DNA of 64,000 bases from Cryphonectria parasitica EP155 (Eukaryota; Ascomycota; Sordariomycetes; Diaporthales; Cryphonectriaceae). This document shows positions 32,914 to 44,062 of the stretch, piece after piece. The stretch spans positions 3,374,228 through 3,438,227 of the forward strand of contig NW_024468914.1 in NCBI RefSeq assembly GCF_011745365.1, written 5' to 3'. Each line of letters begins with the position of its first letter. Within the stretch, counting starts at the first letter, position 1. The notes below the pieces were generated by a model. It searched no databases. It saw nothing but the letters and a program-made list of their open reading frames with translations, and was not told where the DNA came from. The position numbers were made by a program, and so were the translations under genes.

Positions 32914-35288
32914 ATGGGCGAGTTCATTATGAATCCGCCCTTGAGCACGCTCCCTGAGGAGTTTGACATCATTGTCTGTGGCGGGGGTAGCTGCGGATGT
33001 GTGGTAGCTGGCCGGTAAGTTGTATTATGATATCAATCAAGTAATTGCTTTTCTGTATGCTGAACAACGCTTGACACTTCCCACAGGCTGGCCAACCTGG
33101 ACCATAATCTCAAGGTTCTCCTCATCGAGGCCGGTGAGAACAACCTCAACAACCCATGGGTCTACCGTCCCGGCATCTACCCTCGTAACATGAAACTGGA
33201 CTCCAAGACGGCCTCTTTCTACGAGTCTCGGCCCTCCAATTGGCTGGCTGGCAGGAAGGCCGTCGTGCCCTGCGCTCACATCCTAGGCGGCGGCTCGTCC
33301 ATCAACTTCATGATGTACACGCGCGCCTCGGCATCGGACTATGACGACTTCCAGGCCAAAGGCTGGACCACCAAGGAACTTCTCCCGCTGATGAAGAAGC
33401 ACGAGACATACCAAAGGCCGTCTCACAACAGGAATATCCACGGCTACGAAGGGCCCATCAAGGTCTCGTTCGGCAACTACACGTACCCCATCAAGGAGGA
33501 CTTCCTCCGGGCCGTCGAGACCCAGGACATCCCCGTCGTTGACGACCTGCAGGACCTCGTCACGGGCCACGGCGCAGAGCACTGGCTCAAGTGGATCAAC
33601 CGAGACACGGGCCGCCGAAGCGACAGTGCCCATGGGTACGTCCACGCCACCAGGGCTGTCCACTCGAATCTGTACCTGGCCTGCAACACCAAGGTTGACA
33701 AGGTCATCATCGAGAACGGGCGTGCTGTCGGGGTTCGCACTGTGCCTACCAAGCCGGCGGGGGGCAAGCCGCAGGGCCGCATCTTCAAGTCGAGGAAGCA
33801 GATTATTGTTTCTGGCGGGACCTTGTCGTCGCCTCTGATCCTCCAGCGGTCTGGTATTGGTGACCCAGAGAAGCTGCGTGCTGTGGGCGTCGAGCCTATC
33901 GTTGACCTTCCTGGTGTTGGTCTCAACTTCCAGGACCACTATCTGACCTTCTCTACCTATCGTGCAAAGCCTGGCACGGAGAGCTTTGACGACTTTGTCC
34001 GTGGAGACCCAGAAACCCAGAGACGTAAGCCATCCTGACTCACTCACATTCTATATATACCTATCCCTTTCTTCCCTTCTTGTATCTATACATGTATTAA
34101 TCTTTTACACTTATCTGCTTAGGCGTGTACGAGGAATGGAACCTCAGAGGCACCGGCCCCCTCGCCACCAACGGCATCGAGGCCGGCGTCAAGATCCGCC
34201 CCACGGCCCAGGAGCTCAAGGAGTTCGAGTCCTGGCCGACCCCGCACTTCAAGGACGGCTGGAAGTCGTACTTTGAGAACAAGCCCGACAAGCCCGTCAT
34301 GCACTACAGCATCATCAGTGGCTGGTTTGGTGACCACATGCTCATGCCCGCGGGCAACTTCTTCACCATGTTCCACTTCCTCGAGTACCCCTTCTCTCGT
34401 GGCTTTACGCACATCAAGAGCCCTGACCCTTATGCGGCGCCGGACTTTGATACTGGCTTCATGAATGACGAGCGGGATATGGTTCCTATGGTGTGGGGGT
34501 ATATCAAGTCCCGCGAGACGGCTCGTCGTATGGATGCTTATGCTGGTGAGGTTGAGGCCATGGTATGTTGTCGCTTGTCTCTTTTCTTCTTCTTTTTCTG
34601 GTTGTTCTCTCTACACACTCTGTTCGAAACTGACATTTAGCAAAAAAAAAAGCATCCCTTCTTCGACGCTGATTCCAAGGCCCGTGCCCGTGACATGGAC
34701 CTAGAGACCACCAAGGCCTGGGCTCTCCCAGGCAATCTCTCTGCAGGCATCGGCCACGGAAGCTGGTCGATGCCTCTGGGCCCGGCCGAGACCAAGGCTG
34801 AGCCAGGTATCATCAACTCCAACGCTAAGGAGGTCCGCCAGGAGCTTTCCTACAGCGCGCGCGACATCGCTGCCGTCGAGGAGTGGGTCAAACGGCATGT
34901 TGAGAGCACCTGGCACAGCCTGGGCACGTGCTCGATGGCTCCACGGGAGGGGAACAGTATTGTCAAGCACGGAGTGTTGGACGAGCGTCTCAATGTCCAC
35001 GGGGTGAAGGGGTTGAAGGTTGCTGATCTTTCCATCTGTCCTGATAATGTTGGCTGTAAGTGTGATTGATGGTTTTTCTCTTCTTCTTTCTCCACTGTCT
35101 CTATCGTGATGATGACGACGACTAACTCAATCTACCCCCCAGGCAACACCTACTCGACGGCCCTCCTCATTGGCGAGAAATGTGCCGTCCTCACCGGCGA
35201 GGACTTGGGCTATTCTGGCTCTGCCCTTGACATGAAGGTGCCCGAGTACAACGCGCCCGGCGAATTGAAGCTACCACTTCGCCTGTAA
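32914..35288 (+). CDS. Alcohol (methanol) oxidase, GMC flavoprotein, 5 exons
   Basis: Exons 32914-33014, 33087-34024, 34123-34562, 34641-35055 and 35143-35288 join to 679 residues. FAD-binding VCGGGSCGC (about 21-29) and LLIEAGENN are at the N terminus, then the GMC signature HILGGGSSINFMMYTRASASD. The C-terminal active-site pair is His in TWHSLGTCS and Asn in VGCNTYSTALL, with the last splice falling inside the Cys codon of VGC. Residues follow yeast AOX closely. It oxidises short primary alcohols to aldehydes with O2, giving H2O2, normally in peroxisomes. The C terminus is -LRL, only loosely like a PTS1. Exon 4 has two in-frame acceptors 12 nt apart (before or after CAAAAAAAAAAG); the later one matches the yeast alignment without a gap. 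Whether it acts with the hydantoin genes is unknown. Confidence 0.93.
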
Positions 35289-35821
35289 TGAAGCCTGCAC
35301 ATTGTCCATGAAGGTTGGTGGGTACACTTGTGAGCAAGATTGCAAGGGCTTGTTGACGATGGTTTCCTTGAACTGAGTCCCTACTCAGGCGGCTTCACTC
35401 TCTTATTCTTTTTCCTTTAGTATGATTTCATGAATTAGTATCAATGCAATGCCCCTCTTTCCTTCTTTCTTCTATCAGACACGTCTACTTTATGATTTAA
35501 TTGACTTGCGAACGTCTTATAATGATATACAATTTCCAACGCACTTATACAATCTCATGAATCTTTATATTTTTTTCAGGCCAGAGAATCTTTAGTATTA
35601 CGTGAACTAAACATATATACAAAGAAGTGTGTATCGAGGTGTGGTATCAAGCGCTATAGTCTATGGTCCAGAACCAAGAAATAACAAGAAATATTCCAAA
35701 AAATGGTATCAACAACGACGTATCTCAAACATCATCACTACCCAACAAGCTTCCCCTGTCTCTTCTTTTTTTCTTTCTTTGTGGTAACATCTTCAAGTTG
35801 GAGAATATTATTTAATCCTCT
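35289..35821. other. Convergent 3' region between alcohol oxidase and GH16 genes
   Basis: 533 bp between two facing stop codons, AT-rich in its middle, presumably holding both 3' UTRs and polyadenylation sites. Nothing else seen. Confidence 0.55.
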
Positions 35822-38095
35822 CTACACCAACAACGCAACACCAGCAGCGATAGCGACCAGCGCAATTCCACCCGCCTGCAGACCGCCATGGACGCTCACC
35901 CCAGAGCTGCTCACAACGATACAGTCCAGCCCAGCACAAGAGCTCGTCTTGGACGCAGCCGCCGCGCCCCCCGTCGTGCTCGCACCACTCGTCACGGTGG
36001 CGTTGGAGGCACTGTAGAAGCCTGTGCCCGCGGCCGCGGCGGCGGTCTCGGTCAGCCAGTCCAGGGAGATGCTGGTGGGCGCGGCAGTGGCGGTCTCGAG
36101 GGCGCCGCCCATGTCGGTGGCGGAGATCACCTCGGTGGTGGCGGAGGACTGGACGGTTGTCTTCTTGGTGGTGGCGGTGGCGGAGGAGAATGTGCTGGGC
36201 GCCTTGGAGGACGCCGTGGTCAGGGCTTTGGACGCGGTGACGGTCTTGGATGTGCTGGCGGCCTCGGCTGTGCTCTCTGTGACGGCGGAAGAGGAGGACT
36301 GGGTAAAGGTAGAGTGCAGGGTCAGGTAGTACGTCGTGGACCTCGACGCAGCCCCGGTCTCGTCGACCGGCGAGCTCCCTGACGTCTCAGTAGCCGTGAC
36401 GGGGCAGATGGTGGTCGAGACTGCAATCACGACTGTGGTCACATCGCCGACGCTGCAGGCTGTGGTGGCATCAGAGGCGCACGAGGTGATGGTGGACGAT
36501 GATGTGGAGAAAATGGTGCTGGTTGAGTAGTGTGTTGCGCTCAGCGTGGACGTGAGATATTGGGTGATGTGCGAGGTGACGGCGGCGCCAGGCTGGCTGG
36601 CCGTGGTGGTAGGGACGGTGACAGCCGAGGAGGAGGAAGAGGGCACATCAGAGGAGGAAGGAGGAAGAACTGAAGGAGTTGTCTGGGCCTCAACGACAGC
36701 AGCGCTGCTGCTGGCGGCTGCAGCAGCAGATGAGGAGGCCTCAGCGGCTGTGATGGGACAGATGGTTGTATCAACGGTCAGGACGATGGTTGTCTCGGAG
36801 CCAGTCTCATCGGTGGAGACAGAGGTGGCATAGATATAACCAGTGGAGTGCGAGTGTGTGCTGGTGATGACTGCAGCGGCGTCACCGGTGGGTGTAGAGC
36901 CGAGCGTGGAAAGGAGGACAGATCCTGTACCTGCCAGGAGTCCTCCAGCCTCGCTCGTGCTTGTGGTGGTGGGCGCCACGGCAGTGGAAGAAGCAGAAGA
37001 GATGGCGACAATGACTGAAGATGATGCAGAAGTTGCGATGCTGGTCGAAGAGGCGACAGAGACCACAGAAGTAGAAGAGGCGATAGAGACAGTGGAAGAA
37101 GCTGCCGCAGCACCCAGCTCGTAGAACTGAATCCCCTCCACCATGAAATAAGTCTCGGCAAAAGCCAGAGGGTTTTCAGCAACATAGGCAGAACAAGAGT
37201 CCCCAAAGGCAGAGCACGTGGCGTCCCAGATGGTCGAGGAGCCCGCAGTATCGCCACAAAAGTCAATGTCGAAGACGAGCTGCTGGTTGGCAAACGACTT
37301 GCTCAGGTCACAGTTGTCCTGCTCGACGAGGAGAGTCGGGTTGCCCCAGGCGCTGGAGCTCGGGTCCGGCGTGCCGGCCGTCACGTCCGCGGGGACGGAG
37401 GTAGGGATCCAGCTCCAGATCTTGATGGCCGAGTCGGTCCACTCCATGGCGAAGGTGGCGCCCGTCACGGAACCCCAGACGCCAGAGTCGTCCTGCACAC
37501 CGCAGCCCGTTCCCGTGTCGTTGTTGTTGCACTGCTGGGTCAGGACGGTGCCCGAGATGCCCGACTCGGACAGGAGACAGCTCCCAGCGAGGGTCTCGTT
37601 GGTGTGCATGGCCATTCTGTTGTAGCCCATGAGATCCCACCCCTCAAAGTAATCAATCTCGCCCATAGTCAGCCAGGGACTCCCGTACGACCAGAAAGCA
37701 GGCCAGGCACCACACGCCTGCACCGGCATGTGCGAGAACTTGGCGATCATGAGGCCCTGGTTGTATGTGGCCTTGCTCGTCATGCGCACGCTCGAACGGC
37801 CCTTGCCGTCTGCATCATACGTGCTGTTGATGTCGGGGCCAATGTACATCTGCCCGTCCGATGTCGTCGAGATCAGGCCCAGGGACTGAGCATCGGTCTG
37901 GCTGAGGTACTCGACAAACCCATGCGTCAGGTCCCACGAGTCATCGCTCGTGTATGTGCTGACGAAGAAGTCGAACTTGTCAAAGAAATTGTCGGCCGTG
38001 TATTCTTCCGAGAGCTGGTATGTTTCTGTCGCGGCCCTCACTGCACCGGCGCAGGCGACAGCTGCGCCAATCTTCTTCACCAAGGATGGAGCCAT
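35822..38095 (-). CDS. GPI-anchored GH16 family glucanase/transglycosylase with long Ser/Thr-rich stalk
   Basis: Single exon, 757 residues. A signal peptide ends near residue 21. The GH16 fold covers about 25-330, with the catalytic motif ExDxxE as GEIDYFEGWD (Glu146, Asp148, Glu151) and WPAFW just before it. The rest, about 335-730, is a low-complexity Ser/Thr/Ala/Val stalk. It contains repeated TTIC-like units (TVDTTICPITA, AVSTTICPVTA), each with a Cys. It ends in a hydrophobic segment preceded by small residues (SSGVSVHGG), the pattern of a GPI-anchor signal. It acts on beta-1,3(4)-glucans at the wall or outer membrane, as hydrolase or cross-linking enzyme; the sequence does not decide which. 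Antisense ORFs over the stalk come from its biased codons. Confidence 0.92.
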   Translation of the reverse strand: MAPSLVKKIGAAVACAGAVRAATETYQLSEEYTADNFFDKFDFFVSTYTSDDSWDLTHGFVEYLSQTDAQSLGLISTTSDGQMYIGPDINSTYDADGKGRSSVRMTSKATYNQGLMIAKFSHMPVQACGAWPAFWSYGSPWLTMGEIDYFEGWDLMGYNRMAMHTNETLAGSCLLSESGISGTVLTQQCNNNDTGTGCGVQDDSGVWGSVTGATFAMEWTDSAIKIWSWIPTSVPADVTAGTPDPSSSAWGNPTLLVEQDNCDLSKSFANQQLVFDIDFCGDTAGSSTIWDATCSAFGDSCSAYVAENPLAFAETYFMVEGIQFYELGAAAASSTVSIASSTSVVSVASSTSIATSASSSVIVAISSASSTAVAPTTTSTSEAGGLLAGTGSVLLSTLGSTPTGDAAAVITSTHSHSTGYIYATSVSTDETGSETTIVLTVDTTICPITAAEASSSAAAAASSSAAVVEAQTTPSVLPPSSSDVPSSSSSAVTVPTTTASQPGAAVTSHITQYLTSTLSATHYSTSTIFSTSSSTITSCASDATTACSVGDVTTVVIAVSTTICPVTATETSGSSPVDETGAASRSTTYYLTLHSTFTQSSSSAVTESTAEAASTSKTVTASKALTTASSKAPSTFSSATATTKKTTVQSSATTEVISATDMGGALETATAAPTSISLDWLTETAAAAAGTGFYSASNATVTSGASTTGGAAAASKTSSCAGLDCIVVSSSGVSVHGGLQAGGIALVAIAAGVALLV

Positions 38096-38910
38096 TATCT
38101 CGATGGCTCCTGTTCGAAACGAAAGACAAAAAAATAAGAGAAAATATAGAGAAAAAAAAAATCTTTAAGGAGGGACTGGTAAGTTGGGTTGGAAGAAGAA
38201 AAAAAGAATGAAAGTGGACTGTCGTCGACGACTGATACGCCCAACTGGGACTGAGGAACAAAAAAACTATGCTCGCAACCTCATGCGACGAGAAAACAAC
38301 TAGAGAGAGACATAGAGAGACGGAGAAAACAAAACATCAAACCAGCAAAAGCCTAAGGGCCAAAAGAAAACAAAACAAAGGCGTTGGCTGCCAGGGGGCT
38401 TTTACAAACCCAGGTCACATAGCCGCTCAAGCGCGCGCACAGCGAAGCCCCTTGGATGGAGGAGTCGTCTGGCAACACTCAAATCTCGCATGAGCGGGAC
38501 CCACCACCAAGCCATTCGACTAGAGAAACCAGCCAAACAGAAGGAAACAAAGACGGCATAGCCCTGCATTGCCGGGAGACCTCTCCTGCTGAGCGCTGCG
38601 CTCTCAGTGGGTTGGTCGATCATCTTTCAACGGGTCCCCACGGGCTTGTCGGACAGGGTCTGTGGGCTGGTTTGGCTCAAAGGGGCCACGCGGTATCCCG
38701 GGATCTTGCATGAATGGTCAAATGGTTGGGTGGGCAGAACTGTTTACTAACGTAGCAACACACTAACGTACTTCGCAGTTGCTTTGGTAGAAGGAGAAGA
38801 TGACATGTCTCGAAACAAGTGCTGTGATCGCTTTTGCCAAGCTCTTGTCATCCGAGGTGTGAAGAGGGCTGAAGTCGATATCATGGCCAATACCATGGTA
38901 CCTCGACAAT

Positions 38911-38966
<56 letters not shown>

Positions 38967-41900
38967 ATGACCAAGACCTCTGGGCATTGCCATGATGCCG
39001 CAGTGTAAAAGTGGTGAGCGAGAATCTCCGTCCTTCAGGGGGCCGTCATGGTGCTAGCCGAAGCTCCCCCTGCCTGCTGTGCCAACCCACGTCGAGAGAA
39101 TTGCATGCGCCCGACTGGAGGCCTGGCTGACGCTTCGAAACCCTTGTACCACTCAATCGCAGCGAACTGACCAGTCAGAATAAACTGCTTGTGCCCCAAA
39201 TCGCCCTGATAAATGGGTAGTAGTCCCCGCTTTTGCAGACCAGCCAATTGCTGGGCATAATAAGGGTGAAAGGCGGTAAATTGCCCTGAGCCCAGAATCG
39301 CCCGCGTCCCACTCCAAAATATATCACCTTGCCCTGTCAACGGCTTTTGCGGAAGGACATGTTCCAAAGATACCATGAACAGAGAGCTATGAAGCACCTT
39401 AAACGGAAGCACGTATCTCAGCGTGGCCTTTTACCCAGACCATCATCTCCGGATTGCGTGCCCAGGTTCAGGAAGGAGGGTCGATGCAAGTCGGTGGCTC
39501 CACAGCGGGGATGGGTCAGGGGCTTGAAACACACCAGAGTGGACGCGCAATTCCATCCTGAGGGGGGGGCATTGCGCGCTGAAGAGATACCAACAGCTGG
39601 CTGCGTAGAAGAATTCACCGAGTCATCCACAGCAGACAAGTCATCAATCTGTTGCTTCTTTTCTCTCTCAAGGCAACTCCACCGTACATCATGAACAAGA
39701 AGAAGGCTGACAGATGAAGTCGGCCTGAACCCATCCATCCTTGACGACATTCTATTTGTTTTGTTCCACCCAAAGAGCATCAAGTAGAGATCATTGAAGT
39801 ATGAACTCCAGTGCCGATTGAACGTAGAGTAGAGAAGGATGGACAGGGTGAGGAGAAATCATCGTGCAGGCAAACATGAGGTGAGGTTGCAAAACGACTG
39901 ATCAAGGATCTTGCTCTCAAAGAACTCAAGGCCTGAAGATCGACTGACTGTGGCGAACCTGATGACATTTTGTGTCTACAATAGGTCACTTAAGACAACG
40001 TACCCGTGTACGCCCACCCGAGCCGATCCTCCACGGTCGAACTTCAAGTTGGAGATGGTGACCAAAACAGCCCTCTCAAGGTACCAAGCCTTTTGAATAG
40101 TCATGAACCCTACTATGGCACGTATGGTATGATGGGGAAATTTGTCTTCCAACGTCACAGAGTTTAGAGTTCAAGGACAACGCGGTAACGACCATGATTA
40201 AGGCACGTGTAAGGGACCCGACACAGAGCACGGGCAGCCCCGGGAGTCCGGCATACCGACCCCGGCTCACTGACCCCAGGTCTCATCACCGGCCTTTACG
40301 GTGGCGAGGATCCAAAACAGCCTCTTCAACGGCGCAACAGTGCATGGCAACTACTTATGTAATCATAGTATGCGCTTTATTTCGACTGGAGAAAGACAAG
40401 CCACAAGACACCTTTTAATCTTGCCCTGTACGCGTGCTTTTTCACACCGCCTCTAGATGCTATGGGATGATGTACTAATCATTTTGATACCAGCCTCTTG
40501 TACTGAAATTCGAGCCTGTTTCTGATATATCAGAATCCCAGTTGGAGCATTTTCCCTTAGTTGAGGTCAGGGACTTGCGCTTTCTGACTGATCTGCATCA
40601 TAGTGCCAGCGTGCCAGCCGCACATGTCGCAAGAGTGATCACCAATGTAGCTGCAACGGCTATGCGCTTATCTCTCCACACGATGTGACTACTATAGTAT
40701 ACGTCCACGGCACTTCGGCTTGGTGCAGTAGCGAGTGAGGTAGTGAAACGTCGCATTGCGCATATGTGGCATCTCTGCACTTTTCATGAACACCCCTCGC
40801 AATGATCCGTGTCATAAACTTGACAGGTAATCGAGGCTTAACACACCCACGATTCCTCCTTCAGTTAGCTGCACTATATTTGCCTCTTCATATACCGAGA
40901 TGGGTAATGTTGGCATTTTGTGGCTGGCATTTATATGACCCATGGCATATTGGGTGGTGGTACAACTGGGAATTCTAGCGATTGGTCCATTATGGTCAAT
41001 GGTACACGGCACCTGGATAGCTACAGACGCACAGCAGACTTCAATACTTAAAGGCGTCCTTTTATCATGGTAACAATCGCTCCACTTACATGGTATAGCT
41101 GGTCACAGGCTAGATGAGAGTCCGTTGACTTTCGGACTTCACAGTCTCGTGCTCATATTGTTCCTTGCTTCGTCCGAAGTTGACAGCTATAAGTCGTGCC
41201 GATTTGGCCGTTGAGAAAGTGGGCCGACACCCATCGCAGCGTACCATCGCCTCCTTAGGCAGAGGTTTGGTGCAAATGGCTCTGGCTGTATAGACTGGAT
41301 GGGTAAATATTCCGTACCTTGAGATGCCCTGGCTGGAATTTCGGGGCTTAACAACTCATCAGCCGAAGATTGCAGCATAGCTACAATAATGAAAATAGAA
41401 ACCAACAAGAGGAAGGTTGGTGTGAAGGTCAACTCTCAGATCAATCAGTGTGATTCTCTCATCGTCGTATGCATATAGGCAGTGAAGGTGATGTCCTAAA
41501 AAGAAAATAAGGCCACATGGTTCTTCCACGTGACCGTACGTATATGCTAGAAATAGAACAGTAATAGCGCCGAGTCTTGGTCATCCCGGGCGGATGGCCA
41601 CGCCGCCCTCACCCATCCACCTCCGTGGAAGAACGGCTTAGTACCATGTAGTAGTGAGGTCGTATGCAGTGCGACTATAGCAAAGACAGCGCAAGGAGGC
41701 CAATCTAGAACAGGGTGTATTTTCCCTCTCTTCCTTTCCCCAACCTTAATCGAGCTTTTATGGAGTGTTGATTTTTTTACTGGTTCTTCCGCCTTGAGTA
41801 TCGAACGATTTGTTCGCGCCATCATCTGATTATCGTACGATTTTGTCGAGACTTACTCGGGTCCCCGGGGTGCATGCAAGCATCCTTGTAGCGGACAAAG

Positions 41901-42759
41901 ACTATAAGACCAACACTCGCCGGTCCCTCGTCCTCCAACTTATCAAGTTTCCCTCCTTTCTCTCTTTTATTTTCTCTTTACTCTGTTCACTTTTGCTGAA
42001 ATCTGGCGTTCCCATTTTTTAGGGGTCAAATGTCGACTCGCCTTCAGGGCAAGCCGCCAAACGGCCATCATGTTGTCGTTCCCTTCCACTCGAAACACAC
42101 TCAAGTCACACGTTTCCGGCAAGCATTGAACATTTAGACATGGCGCCTTCAGAGGCATTAATTCATATGGTACAACATGGCCCTCTAAACCCCCTCCCCT
42201 TTCCTCCAGATACCTACCCACCCATAAACCAATTTCAAATCCGCCCAACTCCCCCGCCCCCTCAGTATTCGGCACAAATTCGACTGTCGTGCGTGAGCGA
42301 GCCTCTCACGTCGGCGTGTACGTAGTTTGGGGCGTCGTAGAAAGGCTCATCCGTGGGGGCCTTCGTAAATCGGTGCGGGGTCGCCGCCTCGAGAAAAATG
42401 AGGCGTGAGAAATGTCCCCGTCGCCGTCGTGCTGTAGTGCCGTGCTGCCCCCGGTGGGCTTCCGTCGACGTGTCCCCTTGCTCGATTCGGTCGCTGCGTT
42501 CGTTCAGGCCACGCTGTCGGACCCTACTATGGCCGTGACCTATCACGTCGTTAATATTCCAAGCACCAATTTAAACTTTTATGGCTTTTCTTTGCTTCTT
42601 TTGATGGTATGAAACACCCCAGAACGACAACAATAACAAAAAACACCGCTTCAAAACTCCGTAATTCAGAGAGAGAAAGTGTAAAAGAAAGGATATCAAA
42701 ACAGCGAATAATTATAAAAGACAAAGAATGAAAAGAAGAGGAGTCGCGCGGCCCATTTC
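38096..42759. other. Gene-poor 4.6 kb interval
   Basis: Holds the promoter of the GH16 gene (A-rich leader just upstream of 38095), a long CT microsatellite and the 3' side of the alpha/beta hydrolase gene. Frames of 60 to 125 codons occur on both strands, but none shows a domain, a convincing start or splice pattern. I find no transposon ends. The sequence 40200-41500 looks AT-rich, with no open frame above about 100 codons. Confidence 0.45.
38912..38964. repeat. (CT)n dinucleotide microsatellite, about 26 units
   Basis: An uninterrupted run of alternating C and T covering 53 bases. It lies about 0.8 kb upstream of the GH16 start. Length polymorphism between isolates is expected. On the minus strand it is (GA)n, a possible GAGA-type element, but no function is shown. 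Confidence 0.97.
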
Positions 42760-44062
42760 CTAGTAGGCTCGCAGCTTTGATTCTACCTTTTTCGCGAACC
42801 GCCTCAGGCATCCCTCCATACCCTCTGCATCCTCTATGCAGTGCCAGTGTCCTACGCCGAAGAGGACCTCGAGCTCCGTCTTGGACGGGGCTCCCCACCT
42901 GTTGTCATGCAGGGCACTCGTTAGCAAAAAGAACGTCGCATATGCAGACAGCCCCTCCCGTGTGTGTGGTGTGGAGTCTTGTGGGGTGGGATTTGGTTGT
43001 AGAGGGAGGGTAAGTTTCTCGGGGGGGGGGGGGGGGGAAGGAATGGATCCTTGGTAGCGCATGAAAACTCTCTTTCTTTCCTTTTTCTGGAAAGAGAAAA
43101 GAGAATGGGGGAGGGGGAGGGGGACAAAAAAGAGATGGGGGAAACATGCTCATCTCCTATCAAGGCCAAATCCTCCAGACGGGCGACCTGGTCCTCCTGT
43201 CCAGCGACGCACAGAAGAGGACAGGTGATCTTGTTGTACTGGGGAACGGGCGCATCGGCGATGGCCTGGGAGAGCGACTTGTAGGCGTCGGCATTGGATG
43301 ACTGGATGAGTGATCGGACAAAGGCCTCGGCGGTCCTGGTGGCCTTGGATCCTGTTGCCCGCGTGGGTATGTCTACCGAGTTGACGATGCCCTCCAGTCC
43401 ATCTATATATATACACACCAAAACGGCTCCTGTCAGCTTTCATAGTACCGAAATTGAATGGAACGGGCGAGAAATATGAAGGGCTTGGACTGACCCTGCT
43501 CAATGACAGCGACTCTGTGCTCAAAGGCCTCCTTGGTCTCAGGGCCCGGGCAGATAGGGCCGACGGAAACAACGCCGGCAACCTGGTGCTTGACGGCAAT
43601 CTCGCAGCAGACGATGCCGGCCATGGAAGAGCCGATGATGATAGTCCGGTCCAGGGACTTTCCGAGACTCTCGAGCAGCGTGATGCAGTCGTCTGCGATC
43701 TCTTCGAGAGTGTGAGGCTTGCCGTGGTATGGTGACTGGCCGAATCCTATAGTGAGGGTGGGGGGGAGAGGTCGTGCTCAGTCAGTCTTTCGCGGTTCCC
43801 GGAGGAAGGAGGGGCAAAGTCGAAGGAGGGGTTGGTGCTCTCTCCTCTGAGAGGTGATGATATGTTCTCATCTCGGACTGAACCTACCTGGAACATCAAT
43901 GGCCAGACACGAGAAGCCAGCATCGACGAGGTCAGGAATGACGGGCGACCAAAAGCTGTGAGCACTTCCGAGACCGTGGATGAAGTACAGCGTAAGGCCT
44001 GCCCTGCTGGCGGGCTTCCAGCTGTAGAATAGCGTCTTGCCGTTGATCTCTGTAAAAGGCAT
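42760..44062 (-). CDS. Alpha/beta-hydrolase (3-oxoadipate enol-lactonase-like), 4 exons with a GC-AG intron
   Basis: Exons 44062-43888, 43746-43495, 43402-43150 and 42898-42760 join to 272 residues. The oxyanion segment FIHGLGSAHSFW follows strand 3. AIDVPGFGQSP crosses the first splice. The nucleophile elbow IIIGSSMAG has Ser99. The acid lies near CVAGQEDQVA, and the catalytic His is in FGVGHWH. Intron 3 must use a GC donor (GA|GCATGT) with the CAG acceptor at 42899-42900: the only nearby GT donor breaks the frame, while GC gives a smooth GDEWGAPSKTELEV. This intron holds a run of 17 G. Small cytosolic esterase/lactonase; substrate unknown. No neighbour clarifies its pathway. Confidence 0.8.
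43021..43037. repeat. G17 homopolymer inside intron 3 of the hydrolase gene
   Basis: An unbroken run of 17 G on the plus strand (C17 in the transcript) within the GC-AG intron. In the pre-mRNA it forms a C-rich tract. It is a likely site of length variation and of sequencing error. Confidence 0.9.

Noticed and set aside
33283..34047. 254-codon ORF on the minus strand
   Set aside because: Antisense to the alcohol oxidase exon 2.
39035..39412. 125-codon ORF on the minus strand that looks partly protein-like
   Set aside because: Its start is GTG, not ATG. It has no motif or splice context, and the region is gene-poor.
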